In this document: piece after piece, positions 19,313 through 27,856 of the stretch
Position numbering within the stretch: the first letter of the stretch is position 1
How the letters are laid out: the number at the start of each line of letters is the position of its first letter
Assembly (NCBI GenBank): GCA_905221605.1
Contig: CAJNDS010002660.1
Coordinates: forward strand, 12,501 to 62,500
Source of the DNA: Symbiodinium natans
Taxonomy: Eukaryota; Sar; Dinophyceae; Suessiales; Symbiodiniaceae
Reading direction: 5' to 3'
DNA length: 50,000 nt
Position numbers and translations under genes: made by a program
The notes under the pieces: model-generated
Database searches by the model: none
Told to the model about the DNA's origin: nothing
What the model saw: the letters and a program-made list of their open reading frames with translations, nothing else

Positions 19313-20159
19313 TCAAAAACCTGAACCTTGAATGTTAGGAACTGCTTTTTCTTGTTTATATAGAGCCCAAGGGATAGTGACGCACAATATGTTTATTCTG
19401 GTTCTGAGGGAGTATAGCACTTTCATCAACCCTAAACCCCAAACTCTAATGGCCTTGTGGTAGAGTACGTAACTGTTAGCCTTCTTGGGGTCTTCCATTC
19501 CCTTTAGTCCATTTTCCTCAACACTCGTTTGATGAGAGTGGTGTGGGTTCAGGGTTTGGGGTTTTGGGTGCATGATCCATTGTCAGCATGTGGTCGTTGT
19601 GTAGCTTCCGGCCGTTGCACATGGTCATAGCCTGAACTAGACAGCTTGTCGCGAACCTGTTTACGTTTAGACTGCTGCTCTCTCGTTGCAAAGAGCACGG
19701 CTGACAAACATCTACAAGCCAAGTGGGCTTGACCTGCATAGTTGATGGGCCCATGGTCGGGAATCTCTGCACATTATGGTCTGTTCCAGTTCCATCTAGT
19801 TCATTGTGCCACAACGGGCTGATATACATCTCACTTAGATCAACCTTGCGTGGTCCATCCTGTTCACTGTGCCAAAAGGGGGCTGGTATACTATAGGGGT
19901 CGGGATGATTGCTGATGGTACTCCCCTATGGTCCCTATAGCTATGCTATAGTAAAACCCTATTTCTAGTTATAAGTTAAGGCCCCTATGTTAATTCCCTT
20001 ATGCTCCCTATATAGCTATGCTATAGTGCTATAGTAACCCCAAAACTCTATTCAAATTATAATTTTGATGCCCTTATGTTAGCTTAGATCAACCTTGCGT
20101 GTGGTGAAACATGATTGGGATCCTGGTCCTTGCTCGTGGGTGAGGAGCTGGGCAGGAGT
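19313..20159 (-). CDS. Putative three-exon minus-strand gene
   Basis: Exons in transcription order: 20159-20084 (ends TTRKVDL plus one base), 19882-19572 (PFWHSEQDGPRKVDLSEMYI... to MLTMDH) and 19516-19313 (ENGLKGMEDPKKANSYVLYH... to TGA). Both introns are GC-AG and phase-consistent: 20083-19883 is element F3, and 19571-19517 is 55 bp. A roughly 60-bp tandem duplication inside the coding region encodes two related segments, RKVDL-PFWHSEQDG and RKVDLSEMYISPLWHNELDG. The Trp-His and Cys-rich middle is not recognised. A TTTGGGGTTTAGGG stretch near 19440 is read through in frame. About 195 residues; the 5' end may continue upstream. Confidence 0.6.
19883..20083 (-). mobile_element. Family F copy 3, located exactly at an intron
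   Basis: Carries the F blocks plus an internal partial duplication (CTATAGCTATGCTATAGT twice). It interrupts the second copy of a 60-bp coding duplication whose first, uninterrupted copy is at 19790-19852, so the junctions are visible. On the minus strand it starts GC and ends AG. Confidence 0.75.
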
Positions 20160-20223
20160 CTGGGTTAGGCTTCAGGGTTTAGGGTTCAGGGTTTAGGGTT
20201 TAGGGTTTAGGGTTTAGGGTTTA

Positions 20224-20280
20224 GCATTTGAAGGGCCTCCGGTTGAGGGCTGTGTTTCGCCAGAACCTCGCAATCCTCGG
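20224..20280 (+). CDS. Candidate exon after a telomeric acceptor
   Basis: After GGTTTAG the frame reads HLKGLRLRAVFRQNLAIL and ends GG|GTTGAGGG (phase 2). Its join to the next exon is not phase-consistent with the frame I prefer there. Confidence 0.3.
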
Positions 20281-20319
20281 GTTGAGGGTTTTCCCCAAAC
20301 AATGAACCCTTACACGCAG

Positions 20320-20827
20320 CAGAGAAGCTGGCATCAAGGATGGACGTCCTACACGCCTATCAGTCGGCGGGCTGTAGTCGTCGTCGTGCCGCCGCCGGAC
20401 GGCAACGCAAGCAAGATCGTGACCTGTCTAGGTGATTTTCTTGAGATACGTTTGATATTGCGTGTTTTCCTGCAGGGCTTGGGAGTGCATTGTCTGGGGA
20501 TGTGGTGTACAGCTGAAGCGCCACAACATCGGTGGTCAGATGATCGCTGATGGAGCCATGTCATGGAATGTGGGGCCGTGCCCGAAGCGCGTCCCTCATT
20601 TCACGGGCTCGTGGTGCTTGCAAAAAAACAGGAGCGTTATTTCCGAGGGTAACTACCCTTCTCTAGATCTCTCTCACGACAAGTGTTGCTCTGCTCACGG
20701 TGAGTTGAAGAGCTGGTGCAGACGCTTAGTAGCTGAATGAGTACACTTTACACTTTTTGGAGTACTATCATCCCCTATAAGACTGAATCTGTACACTTTT
20801 CTAGGGGCTTATGAACTCAGCAACTGA
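20320..20827 (+). CDS. Putative three-exon gene 3' end
   Basis: Exon 1 20320-20431 (acceptor TTACACGCAG, donor TAG|GTGATT), exon 2 20476-20699 (acceptor TTTTCCTGCAG; 75 open codons containing KRHNIGGQMIADGAMSW and CPKRVPHFTGSWCLQKNR; donor CG|GTGAGT) and exon 3 20805-20827 (after TTTTCTAG; AYELSN then TGA). Exons 2 and 3 agree in phase 1 and exon 1 agrees through an AG|G codon, though a different exon 1 frame (PPPDGNASKIVTCL) has better codon bias and would end 13 codons into exon 2. The second intron contains element E3. Cys-rich; no family recognised. The divergent minus-strand gene starts about 160 bp upstream. Confidence 0.5.
20751..20814 (+). mobile_element. Family E copy 3 within an intron
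   Basis: CTTTTTGGAGTACTAT matches the left end of E1 and E2; the right end has CACTTTTCTAG|GGG as acceptor. Shorter than the other copies. Confidence 0.5.
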
Positions 20828-21026
20828 GGATTGCAAATGGGTTTAGGGCTTGAAAGTCTACACTACAGACTGTGTGGGCTCTTGTCCAGGCATGGCGACC
20901 ATTTCCGTTTGTTGTTTAAAGGTTGGGGTTTGGAGGGTTAAGGGTTTTGGGCTTCGGGGTTTTTAGGTCTTGTTTAGGGGTTGGGGTTTCATCTGGGGGG
21001 TTAAGGGTTTACCGTTTGTTGTATAG

Positions 21027-21141
21027 CATGTCGGTGCAAAGGAGACTTCATCGGACCATCCTACAGGATGGTAGAGCAGAGAAGGTGCTTCACTCAGTAA
21101 CATTGATGGTTCTTCCACGCGCCCTACACAACAAAGCCTAA
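21027..21141 (+). CDS. Candidate terminal exon
   Basis: After GTTTGTTGTATAG one base, then MSVQRRLHRTILQDGRAEKV... to TAA at 21141. Basic, 37 residues. It could also be a short complete ORF starting at that ATG. Confidence 0.4.
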
Positions 21142-21237
21142 ACTCGAAGCCCTAGACCCTCGCCCCCGCACCCTCACCTCTTTGGGCCCGAAAGTGCATT
21201 TGCGTGTACAACAATCCTAGCAGTGGTCATATGCTGG

Positions 21238-21345
21238 TTTTTGGAGTACTATACTTTGATACTGTTGTTTGCTTTTGGGCTCCTATTATAGCCGCTTATA
21301 CCTGAAGAGTATGTGCTGTCTTTTTTCCAGGGTCTACTCCAAAGT
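21238..21345 (+). mobile_element. Introner-like element, family E copy 2
   Basis: Left TTTTTGGAGTACTATACTT and right TTTTTTCCAGGGTCTACTCC match E1. The candidate donor is CTG|GTTTTTGG at 21238. Confidence 0.65.
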
Positions 21346-21391
21346 AGGGTATGGCAAGGTCTGCCCAGAAAACGCTTGTCCGCTGCAGACA
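21331..21391 (+). CDS. Candidate exon following element E2
   Basis: After TTTTTTCCAG the frame reads VYSKVGYGKVCPENACPLQT and ends ACA|GTAAGT, a consensus donor. The first codons come from the element's terminal repeat, so the element would have contributed coding sequence. Confidence 0.45.
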
Positions 21392-21489
21392 GTAAGTGCT
21401 TCCCGTTGAGAGACAATCGGCGACAGCCTACCTGTCGCCGTTGACCGGCCACATGTCATAGCGCTGCAAATAAGAAGCCAAAAAAGTTA

Positions 21490-21770
21490 GCCAGCAAAAG
21501 TGTCTGTTTTAGGGCTTAGGGTTCAGAGTTTAGGGTTAAGGGTTTAGGGTTTAGGGTTTGCGGTTTAATTAGGGTTTAGGGTTTAGAGTTCAGGGTTCAG
21601 GGTTCTGGGTTTAGGGTTTATGGTTTAGGGGAGTCTGGGCCTAGGCCTAGGCCCCTGACCCCCCAACAGAGATCCCGTGTAGCCTTCGAGTCCCTAAGCC
21701 CTATTAGGGGGGTTTAGGGTCTAGGGTTTAGGGTTTAGGGTTTGGGTTTACGGGCTCAAACCCACTGCTA
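21490..21770. repeat. Degenerate TTTAGGG tracts
   Basis: Telomere-like units with TTCAGGG and TTTATGG variants at 21505-21635 and 21705-21755, separated by a palindromic GGGCCTAGGCCTAGGCCC-like word. Confidence 0.8.
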
Positions 21771-21867
21771 AGGCTCCAGGGGCCAACAAACGCCCCTCAG
21801 GGAGTCGACAACAGTGTCCTTAGGTATGCTTTCTTTTTGGTTGTATGAGGGGCTCCGAACATAGGGG

Positions 21868-22000
21868 CACTTGGAGGTTCATGGTACATATTGAACAACT
21901 ATAGCTGTACCTATCACCCACTTATAAGCCCCTTAAGTGTCCTGATATGGTTACAAGCACAGTTATAATTGGTGAATAAGCACCAGGAACCTCCAAGTAC
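21868..22000 (-). mobile_element. Foldback element, family A copy 4
   Basis: GCACTTGGAGGTTCATGG on the left pairs with AGGAACCTCCAAGTAC on the right. On the minus strand it begins GTACTTGGAGG. It abuts family D copy 2. Confidence 0.65.
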
Positions 22001-22084
22001 CCTTTTTGGGGTGTCCCTCCAACGGGATTTTATTCTATTTGAGGCATAAACGGGGTACACCCCCCCTATCTTCGGAAATGCCCA
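22000..22084 (-). mobile_element. Foldback element, family D copy 2
   Basis: Reverse-complement relative of 5171-5245: CCCTTTTTGGGGTGTCCCTCC, GGGATTTTATTCTATTTGAGG and CGGGGTACACCCCCCCTAT in order. Confidence 0.6.
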
Positions 22085-22328
22085 AGTAAAAAGGTTCAGG
22101 GGGATTTTTAACATATAGTTTTTCATTATGGTTATGAGGGGGGATAGGTACATAGTAATAATATCCGTAATGGCAGTCTCAATAGTCACTCCTATCTACA
22201 TGACCATCCTTCTTCGCATGGTTTGTATCAGTATCTTCGTACCTCTTGATCATGAGCATCATCTTCATCGTTTTAGTTTCCTTAACAACAACTTGTGTAT
22301 GTTGACTTGCTTCTTTATTCACTCACAG

Positions 22329-22421
22329 TACGAACATCGTAGAAACAATAATGGGAATGGAATGGCTCTTGCAGTAGCTCACGGGTTCAGCATGCCATTG
22401 CATTCACAAACCCTGCCCTGA
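22329..22421 (+). CDS. Candidate terminal exon
   Basis: After TTTATTCACTCACAG the frame reads YEHRRNNNGNGMALAVAHGF then SMPLHSQTLP and TGA. The sequence upstream to 22128 is also open in this frame and strongly hydrophobic, but may be intron. Confidence 0.4.
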   Translation, partial: YEHRRNNNGNGMALAVAHGFSMPLHSQTLP

Positions 22422-22627
22422 GCCCCCTCAAATCCTGTGGGGTCTGGTGTCATCTGCGTGGCTCGAGTTCAGGGCACGCGCATGCGATCGATGACATCCG
22501 TAACGAAAATGGATGGTTAAGTTGGCCAAACTGCAAACTCTAACCCCTACACGAAACTCAGCCTGAACAACAGCTTAATCCCACAAAACGTTACCACCCA
22601 AGCGCCCTAGACCCTGACCCCCAAAGA

Positions 22628-22732
22628 GTAGGCCCTTATTCCATCTTTTTAGGGTTCCCTGATACGCCCCCTCAAACCAAAAAGGGCACCCCTGTTATTC
22701 CTGTGGCCCCTCTTGGGTCTCAAAGGGATTAG
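22628..22732 (+). mobile_element. Introner-like element, family B copy 3
   Basis: GTAGGCCCTTATTCCATC at the left and CAAAGGGATTAG at the right, with AAACCAAAAAGGGCACCC and TTATTCCTGTGG inside, closely matching B1. Confidence 0.65.
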
Positions 22733-22785
22733 GGCTCGAGGTTGGGATGTTCCCCCTTATACCTATCATAATTCCACCTAAACCC

Positions 22786-22857
22786 TAAGCCCTAAGCCCT
22801 AAACCCTAAACCCTAAACCCTAAACCCTAAACCCTAAACCCTAAACCCTAAACCCCC
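22786..22857. repeat. CCCTAAA array
   Basis: About ten heptamers, followed by a family B 3' fragment (TTTATTCCTAGGCAACTCTTAGGTCTCG). Confidence 0.9.
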
Positions 22858-22976
22858 TGTTTATTCCTAGGCAACTCTTAGGTCTCGACAAGCCTTAGCC
22901 GACTCGTGGATGCTGCGCTGTGCGGATGGATGCGCCCTCTGCTCGAGGCGCATTGGGCCAGAACTTCAAGAGCTTG

Positions 22977-23074
22977 GTAGGGTTTAGGGTTTAGGGTTTA
23001 GGGTTTAGGGTTTAGGGTTTAGGGTTTAGGGTTTAGGGTTTAGGGTTTAGGGTTTAGGGTTTAGGGTTTAGGGC
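22977..23074. repeat. TTTAGGG array
   Basis: Thirteen perfect heptamers in the orientation opposite to the array 120 bp upstream. The island between them (22880-22976) is open in two frames and ends TTG|GTAGGGTTTAGG. Confidence 0.95.
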
Positions 23075-23313
23075 TAGCAGCTCATGGGGTTTAGGGGTTA
23101 GAGGTCTAGGGTGTAGGGTTTTGGGGGCTTCTGTTTTCAGGTGTCGGCAGGTAGGGTGGTCAGAGCTCCTAAGCTACTACCCCCTGGTTCTTAGTAGGGA
23201 ATGAGGGAATGAGGGCCCTATATATACCCTTTAAGGTTTAGATAGGTTACCTCATTCCCCCGGCAAACCCTTGCAACCCCCAACCATATGTTTTTTTTTT
23301 TTTTTGTTTTTTT

Positions 23314-23407
23314 TCCGAAAATCGGGTGCCCTTTTTCGGGGGTCCTCTAAAGGGGATTCTATTCTGTTTGGGGTATATAAGGGGGTACACCTATTCTTGG
23401 AATGCCC
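23314..23407 (-). mobile_element. Foldback element, family D copy 3
   Basis: CGGGTGCCCTTTTTCGGGGG, GGGGATTCTATTCTGTTTGG and GGGGGTACACCTATTC in order; reverse complement of copy 1. A poly-T run (23290-23314) precedes it. Confidence 0.65.
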
Positions 23408-23561
23408 CTTGAAAGTGTAAAGCGCATGAAGTCCCTCGGAAACTCTCAGACACGCATCCCGAAACCCTAAACCCTAACCCCAACAACCCTACACACCAAA
23501 CCTCTGAACCACTAAGCCCTAAACGCTAAACCCTAGACCCTAGACCCTAAACCCCCATCAG

Positions 23562-24084
23562 CCTCGGTCCGCAACCCCATCGACTGAGGTGGCTTCTCCG
23601 CGAGGAGTGCGGGCCTCGTGGGCTCCCACAGCTTTGTCGTATGGTTGATTAGGGTTTAGGGTTTAGGGTTTAGGGTTCAGCCTGCAGCCCATCCGTCCTG
23701 GAGGTGGTGGAGGTGGGAGGGGCGTGGGGGAAGTGAGGCGAGGGACAAAAAACGCGAGTGGCATCCCCGAACCCCAGATGGAGCCAGAGCCACACCATAG
23801 GTCCCAGCTTAGGCGAGCTTGCCCCGGGCTGGCCCCGGGCTGGCCCCAACCAAGTCTGCCTCAATCCGGGCTGTCTCTTGCGCTTTTTGTTCCGCTTGCC
23901 CCACTTGCCCTGCCCCGCTTCCCCTGTCCCCCATCACGTCGGGCAGGGGGAGCTCTTCAAGGGCAAGTGGGGCAAGCGGGGCAAGCGGGACAAGCCAGGC
24001 AAGTGGCAGAAATCGCTTAGCAATGTCGTTTTCCACCAGATTTGCACGCCCACTGATGACATAAAGATAAGCGGTATATCATGA
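23562..24084 (+). CDS. Putative three-exon gene with a 37-bp telomeric intron
   Basis: Exon 1 23562-23643 (after CCCATCAG; PRSATPSTEVASPRGVRASW...) ends TAT G|GTTGATTAGGG. Intron 23644-23680 is GTTGA plus four telomere units ending TTCAG. Exon 2 23681-23732 (CSPSVLEVVEVGGAWG) ends AA|GTGAGG. Intron 23733-23777 is 45 bp. Exon 3 23778-24084 runs about 102 codons to TGA, with a Leu/Pro-rich hydrophobic block, then a GKWGKRGKRDKPGKW repeat block and the end VVFHQICTPTDDIKISGIS. Phases 1 and 2 agree. The Lys/Gly block is encoded by a GGGCAAG-like repeat that is part of an inverted repeat. Function unknown. Confidence 0.6.
23891..23980. repeat. Inverted repeat inside the coding exon
   Basis: TCCGCTTGCCCCACTTGCCC (23891-23910) is complementary to GGGCAAGTGGGGCAAGCGG (23961-23979), with a loop of about 50 bases. 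It encodes the Arg/Leu/Pro block on one side and the Gly-Lys block on the other. Confidence 0.75.
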
Positions 24085-24089
24085 TGATG

Positions 24090-24310
24090 ATCTACCTACA
24101 TATATACATATATATATATATATATCTGTTTCTATATATGTGTATATTAGATTAGATTATATGATATGATATGATATGATATGATATGATATGATATGAT
24201 ATGATATGATATGACATGATAATATATGATATTATATGATATTACATGATTATATGATCTTATCTTGTATTATATTATATTACATTATATTATATTATAT
24301 TTTTTTATTT
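24090..24310. repeat. AT-rich microsatellites, ATGAT pentamer
   Basis: TA-rich tract (24100-24140) then about eleven ATGAT pentamers (24158-24215) and a TATTA-rich region. Immediately 3' of the preceding stop codon. Confidence 0.9.
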
Positions 24311-24399
24311 TTATATGTATGCATCTATAGTACACAGTTGTATGACAGTTTGTAAGGTTGTAGACATGTCGTCAGGCTTGCGTTTTTTTCTTGTTGAAG

Positions 24400-24586
24400 G
24401 CCCTGTTAGTGCTCGCTCTGGTGGCCGGTGGCCCAGCTTTTCTGGGACGTGGACCTGGACCGCCAAGCACTTTACGATGGGTCGTTTGAGGGTTTAGGCG
24501 TTTTGGATGCTCCAAGCCATTTTCAGGTTTACACGTGGCATCCCTGAAGACACTTCTTCAAAACTGTGAGGCTTCAGATAACCTGG
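24400..24586 (+). CDS. Putative two-exon gene fragment with a 43-bp intron
   Basis: Exon 1 24400-24483 (after TTTTCTTGTTGAAG; SARSGGRWPSFSGTWTWTAK HFTMG) ends C|GTTTGAGGG. Intron 24484-24526 contains one telomere-like unit and ends CATTTTCAG. Exon 2 begins 24527 (LHVASLKTLLQNCEASDNLG) and runs into a G-rich tract at 24587. Phase 1 agrees. Unknown function. Confidence 0.45.
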
Positions 24587-24679
24587 GAGGGGGGGAGGGC
24601 GGGGGGGATGTAAGACATTCGCTGCCTATGCCTCACCCCTAAACCTAACACATGAACCCCAAAAACTCAACCCTAGAGC

Positions 24680-24825
24680 CTAAACCCTAAACCCTAAACC
24701 CTAAACCCTAAACCCTAAACCCTAAACCCTAAACCCTAAACCCTAAACCCTAAACCCTAAACCCTAAACCCTAAACCCTAAACCCTAAACCCTAAACCCT
24801 AAACCCTAAGCCTAAACCCTACAAG
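24680..24825. repeat. CCCTAAA array
   Basis: About twenty heptamers, almost perfect. Confidence 0.95.
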
Positions 24826-25171
24826 CAGTGACAACCACCTCAGAGGCCCGCCCCACCGCTTGCTGTACATTGTCCTAGGTGCAGCTGGGGCCGTCTGAAG
24901 GGCCCTATGGGGATTCCCAACACAAGGGTACCCCTAGTACTCCCCCCCTCCCCCCCCAAAAAAAAAATAAAATATTGAAAACAAATATTATAGCCCTCAT
25001 TATAGGAATCTGCCCAGAAAGGGTACCCTAAGCCCTAACCCCTAAACCCTAAACCCTAAGCCCTAAACCCAAAACCCCTAAACCCTACACCCTACACCAT
25101 AAACCCTACACCCTACTCTCGGAAAGCCGTATATACGATGGTACACACCGACTGTGAGGTTCGGCCCGCAG
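24826..25171. other. Unassigned stretch
   Basis: Poly-C/poly-A tract at 24945-24975, telomere-like units at 25028-25115 and a possible small exon after TTGTCCTAG (24878). Nothing firmly named. Confidence 0.3.
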
Positions 25172-26048
25172 TGCTCGGGAGAGGCGAGATGAAGAGTGCC
25201 CTCCCACGTGTCGCAAACACTCAAATAGGGTCTTCAGGATGCAGGGTTTAGGGCTTAGGGTTTAGGGTCCCAACAGGAGGCCAGTAAGATCGAAAACTGT
25301 TTCCGGAAATAATCCGAAAAGTTGGCACTTGTGGTTCTCCGAAAGTCGGGGCACCTTAAGGGGGTCCTTGCTTTAAGGGAATCTTACCATTTGGGGGTCT
25401 GTATTCGAGGTCCCTTCTTTTCGTAAACCCCGCAATAGGGTTTTTAGGACTTAGGGTTTAGGGATCAGGCCCTCTTTGAGGTCTTAGAGGTTTTAGGCCC
25501 TCAAATTAGCAGCTTCAGGACTAAGGCTTTCAATTTGGGCTTAGGGTCCTTTAGGGCTTAGACAATTGCCCACAATGTAGGCTCCAGCCCCCGTAACAGA
25601 CGACCTTGCTAAGGTTTGTAACGTGCAATTCTCAGGACGACCTTGTTGGTGCAACCCTAAACCCTAAACCCTGAACCCTAAACCCTAAACCCTAAACCCT
25701 CAACCCTAAACCCTAAACCCTAAACCCTAAAAGCGCATAGGGCTCGTGCAGGTTGGAGGTTGGCCTTGGGATGCTTCCGCCTCTGATAGCCCTTTGAAGA
25801 CCGGACCTGAAAACCCTAACCCCGTAGGGTTTAGGGTTTAGGGTTTGGGGTTTAGGGTTTAGGGTTTAGGGTTTAGGGTTAGGGTTTAGGGTTAGGGTTT
25901 AGGGTTTAGGGTTTAGGGTTTAGGGTTTAGGGTTTAGGGTTTAGGGTTTAGGGTTTAGGGCATAGACAGGCTTTCCCAGGACCCACACTGTGAATTGTCT
26001 GTCCCAACCACTAAGCCCCTTAAACCCACTAAGCGCCCCGGTCACTGA
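25172..26048 (+). CDS. Putative three-exon gene with a 135-bp telomeric intron
   Basis: Exon 1 25172-25245 (after GGCCCGCAG; LGRGEMKSALPRVANTQIGS SGCR) ends AGG|GTTTAGG. Exon 2 25752-25823 (after CTCGTGCAG; VGGWPWDASASDSPLKTGPE NPNP) ends CCC|GTAGGG. Intron 25824-25958 is nothing but TTTAGGG units ending TTTAG. Exon 3 25959-26048 (GIDRLSQDPHCELSVPTTKP...) ends TGA. All joins are phase 0. The first intron holds a D-like foldback relic and a CCCTAAA array. Function unknown. Confidence 0.6.
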
Positions 26049-26239
26049 GACTCCTCCTACCCCAAACGCCAAACCCTAAACCCTAAACCCTAGAAATCGG
26101 CCTGCCGAGCCCTGAACCCTACCGCAACGGATCTGTTGGTTTTTAGGATTTGATAGTGGATGGTAAGATTTCGGGTATATGGTGTACTCATTCAAAAATT
26201 TAGGCGCTTAACGTGTGAGGTTTACGGTCTAGGGCTCAG

Positions 26240-26287
26240 GGTCCTGGAAAACTAAAGCTGAGATGACCTTGCAAGCGTCAGCGCAAG
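26240..26287 (+). CDS. Candidate exon
   Basis: After AGGGCTCAG the frame reads SWKTKAEMTLQASAQ and ends G|GTACAT (phase 1). No phase-consistent partner identified. Confidence 0.3.
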
Positions 26288-26456
26288 GTACATCATTCAG
26301 ACGCAGAAGGCTGTTGAGAGATTCTAGGGCCCGGAGGATCCCTGATAGTCCCCTTAAAACCAAAAGGGTACCCTTTTATTCCAAGGTTACTCCTGGGTCT
26401 AGGATTCTAGGGCTTAGAGGTTAGAGGCTCTCGGCCGCGCCTGTCGAAACCCTAAG

Positions 26457-26715
26457 CCCGAAGTCCTTGAGGGCCTCCGAGCTAGGCATCTCGGTGATGT
26501 CAGGCCTCGGGGCCTTAGTTGAATCGAACGAGAGCCCGGCGCCTGAAGTAAGTAGGGCCATAAGCACCTTCATAATTAAGAGTTGCATTACTCATACCCC
26601 CACTTAGAACCACCCTTGAAGCTTCAAGTGCTGGCGTTTAAGGATTCGGGCTTTTGTGTTGAAGCACACGGGCAGTTTCTTACATGGGGGCCGCATGCCA
26701 CTGAATTGTGTATGA
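26457..26715 (+). CDS. Putative two-exon gene 3' end spliced over element A5
   Basis: Exon 1 26457-26547 (KSLRASELGISVMSGLGALV ESNESPAPE) ends before GTAAGTAGGG, a consensus donor. The intron 26548-26628 is exactly family A copy 5. Exon 2 26629-26715 (CWRLRIRAFVLKHTGSFLHG GRMPLNCV) ends TGA. Phase 0 agrees. The basic, hydrophobic end is not recognised. Confidence 0.6.
26548..26628 (+). mobile_element. Introner-like element, family A copy 5
   Basis: 81 bp from GTAAGTAGGG to GAAGCTTCAAG. The right end CACCCTTGAAGCTTCAAG matches other A copies; the left end has diverged to a consensus donor. Confidence 0.6.
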
Positions 26716-27208
26716 AGTAGGGTTCATAGTTTCGGTGAGTGTATATTGGGCTCCTTTGCAACCTGGTGAAGGTTTATCATGGGGTGCCCTTTTGGGTTAC
26801 TAGCCGTAAGAATCCTAATCAATTCCTATGCCCTTTGAGAAGGCGATTATTGGATATACCTAGGTAAACTCTAAACCCTAAACCCTAAACCCTGAACCCA
26901 TACACACAATTTGTTTATGGTACGCACAGGGCTACCCATAGGAGAACCCGAATCCCGAAGCCCTTTGAGTTTTTTCTCCTAGAACCCGTAAAACAACAAT
27001 GGCGCGTAACCAAAAACCCACAAACCAGACAAACCCCATAAGCCCTGAGCCCCACGAATGGTATGAACCCTGAACCCTGTAAACTCTGCACTCTCTAAGC
27101 TTAGGAGAAGAGTAGGGAGCCTTTTGCCTTTCTGGAGAACTATGGCACAACCCCTAGACAATCCGAAACATTAAGTTGCCCTAGGATACTGGACGCAAAC
27201 TCAAAGTA

Positions 27209-27302
27209 CCCTAAACCCTAAACCCTAAACCCTAAACCCTAAACCCTAAACCCTAAACCCTAAACCCTAAACCCTAAACCCTAAACCCTAAACCCTAAAC
27301 CC
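27209..27302. repeat. CCCTAAA array
   Basis: About thirteen perfect heptamers. Confidence 0.95.
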
Positions 27303-27351
27303 CCTGCACCCTCTCAACTCTATAAGCTCAAAGTCACCCAAGAAATCGCAG

Positions 27352-27439
27352 GTCGACCCAACAAAGCTTCCCAAGCTGGACACCAAGATGAATAGCCTGG
27401 AGAAGGCCAGGGCGCCCATGGGCCTATTTGGGTTCCAGG
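27352..27439 (+). CDS. Candidate exon ending in a telomeric donor
   Basis: After AGAAATCGCAG the frame reads VDPTKLPKLDTKMNSLEKAR APMGLFGFQ and ends G|GTTTGGGGTTTAGGG (phase 1). Lysine-rich. The following tract alternates TTTAGGG and TTTGGGG. Confidence 0.45.
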
Positions 27440-27535
27440 GTTTGGGGTTTAGGGTTTAAGGTTTGGGGTTTAGGGTTTGGGGTTTAGGGTTTGGGGTTTA
27501 GGGTTTGGGGTTTAGGGTTTGGGGTTAAGGGTTTT
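27440..27535. repeat. Alternating TTTAGGG/TTTGGGG 14-mer
   Basis: The two heptamer types alternate regularly, giving a 14-bp higher-order unit repeated about six times. Confidence 0.85.
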
Positions 27536-27751
27536 GCGGTTTCGGGTCAAGTAGGATTCGGGGCCAGGGCTAAGACGTGATCGTAGGTATGCTAAAGGTT
27601 TCCCGGGGAGTGTCGTTTGCTGGTGAGGTATGTCTGCTGTTGGGGGAAGGCGCCCAAGTTATCTCTTCATGGGTCTTTAAGTGGCTTCAGGTCTGCAGGG
27701 CTTGTAGCTTAAAACCATAAACCCTAAACCCTCAACCCTGAAAGCTTACAG

Positions 27752-27856
27752 GTTTAGTTGAGATGCATGTCTGGCATGGTTTGGGTGCTTTGTTGAGTGG
27801 GTTGCGCAAGAATTTGCGGATACCTCGGCCAGAAGGTTGCTGGCCAGGGCTTTGGG
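27752..27856 (+). CDS. Candidate exon
   Basis: After GCTTACAG the frame reads LVEMHVWHGLGALLSGLRKN LRIPRPEGCWPGLW and ends G|GTTTGGGG (phase 1 in and out). A small exon at about 27960-27989 (LLQFAVYL) could connect it to the gene at 28020. Confidence 0.4.

Noticed and set aside
19450-19510. tRNA-like sequence (TGGTAGAGTACG resembles an A box)
   Set aside because: No matching B box, no acceptor stem, and the segment is better explained as coding on the minus strand (KKANSYVLYHKAI).
22128-22328. Hydrophobic open frame as a membrane protein
   Set aside because: Non-random AT-rich sequence upstream of a good acceptor, more likely intron; only the part after 22329 is kept.
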